Positions 51,495 through 59,850 are shown, counted from the first letter of the stretch. The stretch: 64,000 nt of DNA from Novosphingobium sp. JCM 18896 (GCF_025938095.1 NZ_JAPCZF010000008.1:1-64000); one strand, 5' to 3'. The notes: generated by a model from the letters alone, not told the origin. Numbers and translations: made by a program.

Positions 51495-52247
51495 ATGGCA
51501 GGCCATTCCAAATTCAAGAACATCATGCACCGCAAGGGTGCGCAGGATAAGAAGCGCTCGGCGCAGTTCTCCAAGCTTTCGCGCGAAATCACCGTCGCCG
51601 CCAAGATGGGCATGCCCGACCCGGACATGAACCCGCGCCTGCGTGCCGCGGTCAACGCCGCCAAGGCGCAGTCGATGCCCAAGGACAACATCGCGCGCGC
51701 CATCGACAAGGCGTCGAAGGGCGACGGCGAGAACTACGAGGAAGTGCGCTACGAGGGCTATGGCCCCGGCGGCGTCGCGATCATCGTCGAGGCGCTGACC
51801 GACAACCGCAACCGCACCGCCACCAACGTGCGCACGGCCTTCGCCAAGAACGGTGGCAACCTCGGCGCCTCGGGCGCGGTGAGCCACGGCTTCGAGCGCC
51901 TCGGCCTGATCGAATATCCGAACAAGGTCGGTGACGAGGAAAAGGTCCTCGAGGCAGCGATCGAGGCCGGCGCCGACGACGTCGAGAGCGACATGGGCGA
52001 AGACGGCCTGCACGCGATCTGGACCAGCGTCGAGAACCTGCACCCGGTCTCGCGCGAGCTCGAGAAGGTCCTGGGCGAGGCCGAGGCGGTCAAGCTCGCC
52101 TGGCGTCCGAACCTCAAGACCGATGTCGGCGAGAGCGACGCCGCGACCCTGCTCAAGCTGATCGACGTGCTCGACGACGACGACGACGTCCAGACCGTCT
52201 GGGGCAACTACGAGATATCGGACGAGGTCATGGAGAAGCTGGGTTGA
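51495..52247 (+). CDS. YebC/PmpR-family protein
   Basis: 250 residues, full length. The N-terminal signature is MAGHSKFKNIMHRKGAQD, followed by NPRLRAAVNAAKAQSMPKDN, YEGYGPGGVAIIVE and TDNRNRT, all diagnostic. Family members were described as DNA-binding regulators and more recently as factors that relieve ribosome stalling at proline stretches. In many bacteria yebC lies upstream of ruvC, as here, separated in this genome by a dispersed repeat. Confidence 0.95.
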   Translation: MAGHSKFKNIMHRKGAQDKKRSAQFSKLSREITVAAKMGMPDPDMNPRLRAAVNAAKAQSMPKDNIARAIDKASKGDGENYEEVRYEGYGPGGVAIIVEALTDNRNRTATNVRTAFAKNGGNLGASGAVSHGFERLGLIEYPNKVGDEEKVLEAAIEAGADDVESDMGEDGLHAIWTSVENLHPVSRELEKVLGEAEAVKLAWRPNLKTDVGESDAATLLKLIDVLDDDDDVQTVWGNYEISDEVMEKLG

Positions 52248-52255
52248 TCCACCCG

Positions 52256-52389
52256 ATCCTCCCCCTTTGGGGGAGGGGGACCGCCGTCCTGAGCTTGTCG
52301 AAGGGCGGTGGTGGAGGGGGCGAGGTCATGCGCCCGACACCCCCTCCGTCAGATGCTTCGCATCTGCCACCTCCCCCGGTGGGGGAGGA
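52256..52389. repeat. Dispersed intergenic inverted-repeat element, copy 3
   Basis: 134 bp bounded by ATCCTCCCCC and GGGGGAGGA. It shares the interior of copies 1 and 2 (GGGGGACCGCCG; CCCCCTCCGTCAG) but carries an extra CCTGAGCTTGTCGAAGG at about 52288-52304, which looks like an insert of another common sphingomonad repeat. Its right end provides GGAGG 11 nt before the ruvC start codon. Confidence 0.85.
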
Positions 52390-52398
52390 CCTGCTGCC

Positions 52399-52875
52399 AT
52401 GATCATCATCGGCATCGATCCCGGCCTCACCTGCACGGGCTGGGGCCTCGTCGCCAAGGCGGGCTCTCGGCTGAGCCACGTTGCCAACGGCCAGATCCGC
52501 ACCGATGCAAGCGCTGGCATGGCCGAGCGGCTGGTCGAGCTCGACGCCGAGCTGACGCGGGTGATCATCGAGCATCGGCCCGATGCCGGTGCGGTCGAGG
52601 AGGTCTTCGTCAACGTCAATCCGCAGTCGACGCTCAAGCTCGGCCAGGCGCGCGGCGTGGCCATGCTCAGCCTCGCGCGCGCCGGGCTCAAGGTCGCCGA
52701 ATATTCGACCAAGGTGGTCAAGAAGGCGCTGGTCGGCACCGGCGGCGCCGAGAAGGCGCAGGTCCAGGCGATGCTCAAGGTCCTGTTGCCGGGCGTGAAG
52801 CTCGCGGGCGCCGACGCTGCCGACGCCCTGGCCGTGGCGATCACCCACGCCAACATGCTGGGCAGTCACCGCTAG
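52399..52875 (+). CDS. ruvC: Holliday junction endodeoxyribonuclease RuvC
   Basis: 158 residues from ATG 52399; longer frames run through the repeat and are rejected. RNase H-like fold with catalytic acids Asp in IIIGIDPGLT, Glu in GAVEEVFVNVNP, and the pair in GADAADALAVAITH. RuvC cuts Holliday junctions symmetrically together with RuvAB. A gene on the other strand separates it from ruvA. The upstream GGAGG belongs to the repeat, which may be its ribosome binding site. Confidence 0.96.
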   Translation: MIIIGIDPGLTCTGWGLVAKAGSRLSHVANGQIRTDASAGMAERLVELDAELTRVIIEHRPDAGAVEEVFVNVNPQSTLKLGQARGVAMLSLARAGLKVAEYSTKVVKKALVGTGGAEKAQVQAMLKVLLPGVKLAGADAADALAVAITHANMLGSHR

Positions 52876-52911
52876 GTTTCCAGCTGACGCCGTTGCCGCT
52901 TGCGCTTTAGC

Positions 52912-53475
52912 CTAAGCCCCGGCCTTCTTCGCCAGCGCGATCGTCGCATCCTTGCCCGACACGCCATCGGGGACCTTCTGCGCGGTGACGACGATCATGC
53001 GGGCGCCGTCGATGAACACCGTCAGTTGGTCGATGCCCGGCGCGAAGAAGGCGCCCTTGCCGAGCCCGGGAACGTCCTCGGGCGTCTTGCCGAAAGCCTT
53101 CAGCGCCGCGGCCGCGGTCGAGCGTGCGGCGGTGATCGTCTCGGCGGTCTGGTCGTTGATCGGCGACCAGCGCGCCATCAGGCTGGCGACATTGCCGTCA
53201 GGCCCCGCATAAGTGCATTCGGAGGTCGCCGCGTCGGTCGCGCTCGGTTCGTGCACCAGCGCCAGGCTGGTCTCGCCGACCTCGCGCTTGAGCACTTCGG
53301 CGACGGCGGCCTTGTCGAGGATCGAGCAGGCGTCGGTCGCCTTCCAGTTCGCCGGCATGCCGCCGCCCTCGCTCGGCTTCTCGGCGGCAGAGCCGCCCGC
53401 CTTGTCGCCACCGCTGCCGCAAGCGGCCAGCGCGCAAACCGTCGCCAGGGCCGTCATCATCCGGTATTTCGCCAT
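52912..53475 (-). CDS. Lipoprotein of unknown function
   Basis: 187 residues from ATG 53475 with GGAAGGAAG 5 nt upstream. A lipoprotein signal is clear (ALATVCALAACGSGGDKAGG; lipobox LAAC, Cys about 19). The mature part has two cysteines (DACSILDKAAVAEVL; SECTYAG) in a DUF3558-like arrangement, VGETSLALV, and beta-rich segments (FIDGARMIVVTAQKV). It is inserted in the opposite direction between ruvC and ruvA. Function unknown. Confidence 0.75.
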   Translation of the reverse strand: MAKYRMMTALATVCALAACGSGGDKAGGSAAEKPSEGGGMPANWKATDACSILDKAAVAEVLKREVGETSLALVHEPSATDAATSECTYAGPDGNVASLMARWSPINDQTAETITAARSTAAAALKAFGKTPEDVPGLGKGAFFAPGIDQLTVFIDGARMIVVTAQKVPDGVSGKDATIALAKKAGA

Positions 53476-53624
53476 CGTTCTTCCTTCCTGAACCGATAGC
53501 GACCCGTGGTGTTCTGTCGTTGGCCGATTGTCTGGGGCAGACGGCAGCACTTGGCCAGAAAAAACTCGGGCATCAGGTACGCGAGAGAGATTCCCTTTTC
53601 GTTCCGGCGTGCTATCAGGCGCGC

Positions 53625-54233
53625 ATGATCGCCAAGCTCTCCGGCACGCTCGACGATACCGGCCCCGACTGGGCGGTGATCGACGTTTCCGGCGTCGGCT
53701 ATCTCGTCCACTGCTCGGCCAAGACTTTGACCGCGCTCGGCATCGCCGGCGATGCGGTGACCGTCCACACCGAGATGCAGGTCAGCGAGAACGACGTGCG
53801 GCTGATCGGCTTCGCCAGCGGCGCCGAGCGCGCCTGGTTCCGCCTGCTCACCGCGGTCCAGGGCGTCGGCAGCAAGATGGCGCTGGCCGTGCTTTCGGCG
53901 CTCTCGACCGAGGAACTGCAGCGCGCCTGCGCCGGCGGCGACGCGGCGACGGTGGCACGCGCGCAGGGCGTCGGCCCCAAGCTCGCGGGCCGCATCGTCA
54001 ACGAGCTCAAGGACAAGGCCGGCGGCCTGCCGACCGCGCCGGGTGCGACCGGTGCTGGCGGCGCGGCGCTGCCAGCAGGTCCGGCCTCAGCCGACGCTGT
54101 CTCGGCATTGCAAAACTTGGGTTTCAAACCCCCGGTCGCGGCACAGGCGGTGGCGCAGGCGCTTGACGAGCTCGGCGAAGACGCTCAGCTCGACGCGCTG
54201 ATCCGGGTGGCGTTGAAGAGGGCGACACGATGA
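53625..54233 (+). CDS. ruvA: Holliday junction helicase subunit RuvA
   Basis: 202 residues from ATG 53625. The three domains are visible: OB fold (MIAKLSGTLDD to RLIGFAS), the paired helix-hairpin-helix (LLTAVQGVGSKMALAVL and RAQGVGPKLAGRIVNELKDK), and the mobile C-terminal domain (AVSALQNLGFKPPVAAQAV). It binds four-way junctions and loads RuvB. It overlaps the ParA-like gene by 4 nt (ATGA). Confidence 0.96.
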   Translation: MIAKLSGTLDDTGPDWAVIDVSGVGYLVHCSAKTLTALGIAGDAVTVHTEMQVSENDVRLIGFASGAERAWFRLLTAVQGVGSKMALAVLSALSTEELQRACAGGDAATVARAQGVGPKLAGRIVNELKDKAGGLPTAPGATGAGGAALPAGPASADAVSALQNLGFKPPVAAQAVAQALDELGEDAQLDALIRVALKRATR

Positions 54234-54961
54234 GCGTGCCGATCGTTGCGGTCTACAGTCTCAAGGGCGGTGTCGGGAAGACGACGCTCGCGGTCAATCT
54301 CGCCTGGGCGGCGGCGCGCGCGGGGCGGCGCACCCTGCTTTGGGATCTCGACGGCCAGGCCGCGGCTAGCTGGCTGCTCGGCCACGACGAAGGCGGCGAG
54401 AAGGCCGAGGCGGCGATCCGTAAGGAAATCGATCCGGCCAGGCTCGTCGTGCCCACCGCGGTCGACGGGCTCGAATTGCTGCCCGCCGATTCCTCGTTGC
54501 GCGATCTCGACGTGATCTTCCGCGATCTCGACAAGAAGAAGCGGCTGGCGAAAATGGCCGAGGCGCTGTCCGCCAAGCGCGATCTCGTGGTCATCGATTG
54601 CCCGCCGGGGCTGACCGACACCTCCGAGCAGGTGTTGCGCGCGGCGAGTCTCGTCGTCGTGCCGGTGATCCCCGCGCCGCTGGCCAAGCGTGCGCTCGAC
54701 GCGGTGGCCGAGCACGTTTCGGGCCGCAAGGCCTTCGAGGCGCCTCTGCTGCCGGTCTTCTCGATGGTCGACCGCCGCCGCGTCGCGCATCGCGAGGCGC
54801 TGGCCGCAGAGCCCGACTGGCCGGCGATCCCGATGGCGTCGATGTTCGAGGCGATGAGCCACCGCCGCGCGCCGCTGGGCGCCTTCACCTCCGCGCGTTC
54901 GCCCGGCGTCCAGGCGGTCGCGCAGGTGTGGAACAGGGTCGAGCGGGTGCTGGCGAAGTGA
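54230..54961 (+). CDS. ParA/MinD-family ATPase inside the ruv operon
   Basis: 243 residues. Deviant Walker A SLKGGVGKTTLAVNLAW at residues about 10-26 with the signature Lys, the A' segment LLWDLDGQAAASWLLG and Walker B LVVIDCPPGL. No ParB partner or centromere-like repeats are nearby. Overlaps of 4 nt with ruvA (ATGA) and the NUDIX gene (GTGA) mean that it is translated with them. It may position repair complexes or be an unrelated passenger; the role is unknown. It does not look like a plasmid partition gene by context. Confidence 0.85.
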   Translation: MSVPIVAVYSLKGGVGKTTLAVNLAWAAARAGRRTLLWDLDGQAAASWLLGHDEGGEKAEAAIRKEIDPARLVVPTAVDGLELLPADSSLRDLDVIFRDLDKKKRLAKMAEALSAKRDLVVIDCPPGLTDTSEQVLRAASLVVVPVIPAPLAKRALDAVAEHVSGRKAFEAPLLPVFSMVDRRRVAHREALAAEPDWPAIPMASMFEAMSHRRAPLGAFTSARSPGVQAVAQVWNRVERVLAK

Positions 54962-55395
54962 CGGGGCCAAGTGACGGGGACGACGTGACGGCAGGGGCGG
55001 ACATTCTGCAGATCGCGGTGGCCATGCTGCGCCGGGCCGACGGCCGGCTGCTGCTCGTCCGCAAGCAGGGCACGAGCGCCTTCATGCAGCCCGGCGGCAA
55101 GATCGAGCCCGGCGAAGAGCCGCGCGTCGCGCTGGCACGCGAGCTCGGCGAGGAACTGGGCCTGGCGATCAAGCCGGACGCCTTCGACTATCGCGGCCGG
55201 GCCTCGGCACCCGCCGCCAACGAGCCGGGAATGACCGTCGTTGCGGAGATCTTCGCGCTGCGCGTGGACGGCGCGATTACCGTCCAGGCCGAGATCGCCG
55301 AGGCCGTCTGGATCGATCCCGCGGGGCCGATCAACCTGCCGCTGGCGCCGCTGACGCGCGATCACGTCCTGCCACTGGCCCTGGTCGCGGCATGA
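54958..55395 (+). CDS. NUDIX hydrolase inside the ruv operon
   Basis: 145 residues from GTG 54958, overlapping the ParA stop (GTGA); a second in-frame GTG at 54985 is possible. The Nudix box is complete: G-x5-E-x7-REL-x-EE-x-GL within GGKIEPGEEPRVALARELGE and the following ELGL. It hydrolyses a nucleoside diphosphate linked to another group; a MutT-like role on oxidised nucleotides would fit its repair-gene context but is inferred. It overlaps ruvB by 4 nt (ATGA). The start region has three near-copies of GTGACGG. Confidence 0.87.
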   Translation: MTGPSDGDDVTAGADILQIAVAMLRRADGRLLLVRKQGTSAFMQPGGKIEPGEEPRVALARELGEELGLAIKPDAFDYRGRASAPAANEPGMTVVAEIFALRVDGAITVQAEIAEAVWIDPAGPINLPLAPLTRDHVLPLALVAA

Positions 55396-56438
55396 GCGAT
55401 CGCGAGGATCGTCTGACCGGGGCCGAGCGCCAGGCCGAGGACGTCGATGCGGCGCTGCGCCCCAAGACGCTCGGCGAATTCGTCGGCCAGGCCGCAGCCA
55501 AGGACAACCTGCGCGTGTTCATCGAGAGCGCGCGTTCGCGGCGCGAGGCGATGGACCACGTGCTGTTCTTCGGCCCGCCCGGCCTCGGCAAGACCACCCT
55601 GGCGCAGATCGTCGCGCGCGAGCTCGGCGTCGGCTTTCGCGCGACCTCGGGTCCGGTCATCGCCAAGCCCGGCGATCTCGCGGCGCTGCTGACCAATCTC
55701 GAGCACGGCGACGTCCTGTTCATCGACGAGATCCACCGGCTCAATCCCGTGGTCGAGGAAGTGCTCTATCCGGCGATGGAGGACCGCGCGCTCGACCTGA
55801 TCATCGGCGAGGGGCCTTCGGCGCGCTCGGTGCGGATCGATCTGCCGCCGTTCACCCTGGTCGGCGCGACGACGCGCCAGGGCCTGCTGACGACGCCGTT
55901 GCGCGACCGTTTCGGCATTCCCGTGAGGCTCAATTTCTACACGGTCGAGGAGCTCGAAAGCGTGGTCACACGCGGCGCGCGGCTGCTCGGCATGAGCGTC
56001 GAGCCCGGCGGTGCGCGCGAGATCGCCCGCCGCGCGCGGGGCACGCCGCGCGTTGCCGGACGGCTGATGCGGCGCGTGCGCGACTTCGCCCATGTCGCCG
56101 GCAGCCAGGTGATCGATCATGCCCTGGCCGACGATGCCCTGACCCGGCTCGAGGTCGATTCGCTGGGGCTCGACGCGCAGGATCGGCGCTATCTGCGGAT
56201 GATCGCGGGGATCTACAAAGGCGGGCCGGTGGGGGTCGAGACCCTGGCCGCGGGCCTGTCCGAACCGCGCGACACGATCGAGGAAGTGATCGAGCCCTAC
56301 CTGATCCAGCTGGGCCTCGTCGCGCGCACGGCGCGCGGTCGCTGCCTCAACGATCTGGGCTGGAAGCACCTGGGAATCACCCCGCCGAACGGAAGCCAGA
56401 CGGGGCTTTTCGATTCTCCCGGTGACGATCAGCCGTAA
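55392..56438 (+). CDS. ruvB: Holliday junction branch migration ATPase RuvB
   Basis: 348 residues. AAA+ motor with Walker A FFGPPGLGKTTLAQIVA, Walker B LFIDEIHRLN, sensor 1 LVGATTRQGLL with the following LRDRFG arginine finger, and sensor 2 RRARGTPRVAGRLMRRVRD. The C-terminal winged helix has EPYLIQLGLVARTARGR. It drives branch migration with RuvA. Last gene of the four-gene operon ruvA-parA-nudix-ruvB. Confidence 0.97.
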   Translation: MSDREDRLTGAERQAEDVDAALRPKTLGEFVGQAAAKDNLRVFIESARSRREAMDHVLFFGPPGLGKTTLAQIVARELGVGFRATSGPVIAKPGDLAALLTNLEHGDVLFIDEIHRLNPVVEEVLYPAMEDRALDLIIGEGPSARSVRIDLPPFTLVGATTRQGLLTTPLRDRFGIPVRLNFYTVEELESVVTRGARLLGMSVEPGGAREIARRARGTPRVAGRLMRRVRDFAHVAGSQVIDHALADDALTRLEVDSLGLDAQDRRYLRMIAGIYKGGPVGVETLAAGLSEPRDTIEEVIEPYLIQLGLVARTARGRCLNDLGWKHLGITPPNGSQTGLFDSPGDDQP

Positions 56439-56484
56439 CCATTCGCGCGCGATTTCTTCGGGTTCTGCCGGTGAACAGTTCCGT

Positions 56485-56542
56485 TTCGGGACAGTCACAT
56501 AACTATAGCCGCGAATAAGCGGGCATTCTCACTTCGGGACAG
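56485..56542 (+). repeat. Direct repeat TTCGGGACAG upstream of the PEP-CTERM gene
   Basis: TTCGGGACAG at 56485-56494 and again at 56533-56542, 48 bp apart start to start, with similarity continuing to 15 of 19 bases. Their place 120-180 bp before the surface-protein start suggests a regulator binding pair. Confidence 0.4.
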
Positions 56543-56661
56543 GCGAATCACAGTTAACGCCGTTGTCGCATTAATCACTCTCTGCGTTTTTGGTGGCACA
56601 GGGTGTGCTGGCTTGGGTGCTTACCAAGGCCGGCGCACGGGGAAACGAAGAGAGCACGCTT

Positions 56662-57804
56662 ATGTCGGTTCGTATGGCCATCGCGAAATTGTCCGCCGCA
56701 GTCGCGGGCGGTGCGCTGATCGGAGGCGGGGCGGTTCACGTCGCTGAGCCGCCGGCCAAAAACCCGCAGTACGTCAAGCACGTCAAGCAGCCGAAGGCGC
56801 GCCGCGTCGTGCAGCGTCGGCAGCCGCCGGCGCGCCGCGTCGTGCAGCCGCCGCGTACGGCTCGGGTCGAGCCGCCGGCACGCCGCCAGATCGAGCCCCC
56901 CGTGGCCATGCCCTATGTTGCGCCGGCACCCCAGGTGGTGGTGACCACGTCGGGCGGCGGTGCGCCGACGATCATCGGCGGCTCGGGCGGCGGCGGCTTC
57001 GGCGGCGGTTTCTTCGGCGGCTTCTTCGGCGGCAGCGGCGGCGGTTCGGGTGGCAGCATCGTCATCACCTCGACCAGCACCGGTGGTTCGACCTCGACGT
57101 CGAGCGGCGGTTCGGGCGGCAGCTCGACCTCGACCAGCGGCGGTTCGACCTCGACTTCGACCGGCGGCGTGACCAGCACCACGGGCGGCGTCACCAGCAC
57201 GACCGGCGGCATCACCTCGACGACCACCAGCTCGTCGGGCGGTTCGAGCAGCTCGTCCTCGTCGTCGAGCTCGTCGTCCTCGTCTTCGTCGAGCTCCTCG
57301 TCGTCGAGCGGTAGCAGCGGCGGCAAGCCCGATCATCCGCATCACGGTTCGAGCGGCAGCTCGGGCTCGAGCGGTTCGTCGAGCTCTTCGAGCAGCAGCA
57401 GCGGCTCTTCGGGTTCGAGCGGTAGCTCGGGTTCGTCGGGTTCCAGCTCGTCGTCCTCGTCGAGCAGCTCTTCGTCGAGCTCGTCGTCGTCGGGCAGCAG
57501 CGGCGGTTGCGGCAAGCACTGCGGCGCGACCTCGGGTGGATCGTCGTCGAGCTCGTCCTCGTCGAGCAGCTCCTCGAGCTCCTCGTCGTCGACCGGTTCG
57601 ACCGGCGGCTCGAGCAGCACCTCGTCGTCCTCGTCGAGCAGCAGCTCTTCGTCGAGCTCCTCTTCGTCGTCGACCGGCAGCACCAGCGGCGGTCACGAAG
57701 TGCCGGCTCCGCCGATGCTGATCCTGTTCGGTGCGGCTGCGGCGACCGTGTTCGCACGTCGCAAGCTGGCCAAGCGCGACGACGACGCCGGAACGGGGGC
57801 CTGA
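56662..57804 (+). CDS. Serine-repeat surface protein with PEP-CTERM-like tail
   Basis: 380 residues from ATG 56662 (GAGAG 8 nt upstream). A signal peptide (AIAKLSAAVAGGALIGGG) is followed by an Arg/Pro-rich basic stretch (KARRVVQRRQPPARR), a Gly-rich patch, then about 230 residues of Ser/Gly/Thr repeats coded by mixed TCG, AGC and TCC codons. His- and Cys-containing islands (KPDHPHHG; GGCGKHCGAT) interrupt the repeats. The C-terminus, VPAPPMLILFGAAAATVFARR, is a PEP-CTERM-type sorting signal: motif, membrane helix, basic end. This implies exosortase processing and surface display; the exosortase is not in the window. Probably glycosylated; role in biofilm is inferred. Confidence 0.8.
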   Translation: MSVRMAIAKLSAAVAGGALIGGGAVHVAEPPAKNPQYVKHVKQPKARRVVQRRQPPARRVVQPPRTARVEPPARRQIEPPVAMPYVAPAPQVVVTTSGGGAPTIIGGSGGGGFGGGFFGGFFGGSGGGSGGSIVITSTSTGGSTSTSSGGSGGSSTSTSGGSTSTSTGGVTSTTGGVTSTTGGITSTTTSSSGGSSSSSSSSSSSSSSSSSSSSSSGSSGGKPDHPHHGSSGSSGSSGSSSSSSSSSGSSGSSGSSGSSGSSSSSSSSSSSSSSSSSGSSGGCGKHCGATSGGSSSSSSSSSSSSSSSSSTGSTGGSSSTSSSSSSSSSSSSSSSSSTGSTSGGHEVPAPPMLILFGAAAATVFARRKLAKRDDDAGTGA

Positions 57805-57841
57805 ACGGGCGCCAGTGTTTCATAATCGTACAGAATGAAAG

Positions 57842-57867
57842 GGGCGGCCGCATCGGCCGCCCTTTTT
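57842..57867 (+). terminator. Rho-independent terminator
   Basis: GGGCGGCCG-CAT-CGGCCGCCC followed by TTTTT, a perfect 9-bp GC-rich stem. It lies 37 bp after the stop codon of the PEP-CTERM protein gene and ends its transcript before the AraC gene. Confidence 0.9.
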
Positions 57868-57997
57868 GTTTGAGATTTCCGCGTGTTCGATCAGGCTTTT
57901 ATCACGAAACCACCAAAACGGATTCATCCGAGGGGTGCCTAGCGCGGGACGAAGCATACACTTTTCCACAGACCGTCCACAATCGGGCGAGTCGAGG

Positions 57998-59053
57998 ATG
58001 GGAAAGGTGATGAGCCAGGGTTTCATCCCTCAGGTTCGAGCGTCTGCCCTGCAGACCTTCATGAACGTGGCGCGCTTCGTACGCCTGGATCCGTACAGCC
58101 TGCTGCGCGAGAACAGGATCCGGCCCGAGGATCTCGAAGATCCCGAGACGATGATCGCCGCCAGCGCCCTGGTGAAGCTCTACGAGGACAGCGCCGCGCA
58201 GTCGGGCCGGGAGGACTTCGGCCTGCTGATCGCCGGCAGCCGCAGCGTCGGTACGCTCGGGCCGATCAGCCTGCTGCTTCGCTATCAGCCGACCGTGCGA
58301 TCGATCATCGAGAAGGTGATCGGCAACATGAAGCTGCTCAACGACATCGTCTCCGCCGGGGTCGAGGACGACGGTCATCACGCGATGATCCGCATTGAGC
58401 ATCTGCCCGGCTTCGCGCAGCGGCAGATCGTCGAATCGACCGTCGCCATCGCGGCAAGGTCCTATCGCGAGCTGATGGCCGGCGCCTGGCAGCCCGAGAG
58501 CATCCACTTTCGCCATTCTGCGCCGGCCATGCTCAACACCCATCGTCGCGTGTTCGGCTGCCCCGTGGTGTTCGACAGCGAATTCGACGGCATCGCCTGC
58601 AGTTCGGCCTCGCTCGACCTCGCCAATCCCTGGAGCGATCCGGCGATGGCCGCGCACGCCCAGCGCTTCATCGACATGCTGTCGCACCAAAGGCCGACGA
58701 GTTCGGTGACCGAACAGGCGCGCCAGGCGATCTTCCTGCTGATCAGCAGCGGCAATGCCACCAAGGAGAAGGTCGCCGAGAATCTGGCGATCCATCCGCG
58801 TGCCTTGCAGCGGATGCTGAGCCGCGAGAGCACCAATTTCGGCGAATTGCTCAACGAGGCGCGGCGCGAACTGGCGATGCGCTATCTCAACGGTTCGAAG
58901 CAGACCGTGACCGACATCGCGCTCTTGCTCGGCTATTCGACGGTCAGCTCGTTCACCCGCTGGTTCACCGAGGAATTCGGCAAGTCGCCGGCGGCCTGGC
59001 GCAAGGCCTCGCCCGAGGAAAACGTCGTCAAGGTAACCGCCAAGGCGGCCTAG
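57998..59053 (+). CDS. AraC-family transcriptional regulator
   Basis: 351 residues from ATG 57998; ATG 58010 is nearly as likely. The N-terminal two-thirds is the Arabinose_bd-type domain (PF12625-like), with FMNVARFVRLDPYSLLRENR, FGLLIAGSRSVGTLGP and QPESIHFRHSAP. The C-terminal HTH_18 domain carries KVAENLAIHPRALQRML and ALLLGYSTVSSFTRWFTEEF. Family members respond to fatty acids, quorum signals or catabolic compounds. Not clearly linked to a neighbouring operon. It overlaps the convergent PAS gene by 4 bp. Confidence 0.9.
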   Translation: MGKVMSQGFIPQVRASALQTFMNVARFVRLDPYSLLRENRIRPEDLEDPETMIAASALVKLYEDSAAQSGREDFGLLIAGSRSVGTLGPISLLLRYQPTVRSIIEKVIGNMKLLNDIVSAGVEDDGHHAMIRIEHLPGFAQRQIVESTVAIAARSYRELMAGAWQPESIHFRHSAPAMLNTHRRVFGCPVVFDSEFDGIACSSASLDLANPWSDPAMAAHAQRFIDMLSHQRPTSSVTEQARQAIFLLISSGNATKEKVAENLAIHPRALQRMLSRESTNFGELLNEARRELAMRYLNGSKQTVTDIALLLGYSTVSSFTRWFTEEFGKSPAAWRKASPEENVVKVTAKAA

Positions 59054-59850
59054 GCGGCTTCGTCGCGCAGTGGCGTACGCGCCCACAGCGCCTGTTGCGC
59101 GGCGAGCATTTCTTCGCGCGATTGCTCGACCGTCATGTCCTGCACCACGCCGACGATCGCAGCGACCTTGCCCGAAATGCCGAACTCGGCTTCGGCGATC
59201 GTGCGCAGCCGCCGTTGCACGCCGGCCGGACCGACTATCGTGAAGGTGTGGTCGATCGGCTCACCGGACCCGATGCAGGTCTCGAACAGGGCCAGAGCCG
59301 CGGCGCGCTCGGTGGGCGAGATCGTCTGGATCGCATCGCCCCAGTCGCCGCGATCCTCGGGGCGCAGACGCAGGATCTCGCGCGCCGCTGCGGTATAGGC
59401 GAAGAGCTGGGTGCCGGTGTCGAAGCGCCAGCCACCGATCCTGGCGATCCGCGATGCGTGCCGCTCGATATAGCCGAGCTGCCGGTCGGTCGTGCCTTGC
59501 GCGGCGCGATCGGTGACGTCGCGGCTGATGACCAAGCGATAGTGACGATCGCCGATGTCGAGGCTGATGCCGCGCAAGGTCAGTTCGAGGATCGACCCGT
59601 CGCGGAAATGGTGCTGGAGCACTTCGTCGTCGGCCGGCAGGCGATCGTCGCGGAGCATCCGCAGGCCGGTCAGCAGGGGGGCTACGCCCGGGTGCAGGTC
59701 GCGCAGGGTCAGCCCGTCGAAGGCTTCGCGCGACAGGCCATAGCGCGCGATCGCGGCATCGTTGCTGTCGGCGAAGCGCAGCTCCTCGCCCTCGCAGATC
59801 CAGCAGGGATTGGCGTGATGGCGGAAGAAGGTCTCGATGATGCTCGTCAC
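59050..59850 (-). CDS. Double-PAS sensor protein without output domain
   Basis: 266 residues. PAS 1 (about 5-115) shows NPCWICEGEELRFADSNDAA and RYGLSREAFDGLTLRDLHP; PAS 2 (about 130-250) shows RIGGWRFDTGTQLFAYTAAA and VGVVQDMTVEQSREEML. No enzymatic or DNA-binding domain follows. Its ATG overlaps the stop of the upstream GAF-GGDEF-EAL gene (ATGA), so it is made with that enzyme and may sense a ligand for it by protein contact. Confidence 0.8.
   Translation of the reverse strand: MTSIIETFFRHHANPCWICEGEELRFADSNDAAIARYGLSREAFDGLTLRDLHPGVAPLLTGLRMLRDDRLPADDEVLQHHFRDGSILELTLRGISLDIGDRHYRLVISRDVTDRAAQGTTDRQLGYIERHASRIARIGGWRFDTGTQLFAYTAAAREILRLRPEDRGDWGDAIQTISPTERAAALALFETCIGSGEPIDHTFTIVGPAGVQRRLRTIAEAEFGISGKVAAIVGVVQDMTVEQSREEMLAAQQALWARTPLRDEAA

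Noticed and set aside
53480..53530. A possible LexA box before ruvA (GTTC-N7-GGCC)
   Set aside because: Only one half-site is right; the second half has two mismatches, so it is not credible beside the two exact boxes.
57240..57690. Repetitive DNA resembling a repeat array
   Set aside because: The repeats are in-frame serine codons of the PEP-CTERM protein without regular spacers; not a CRISPR array or satellite.
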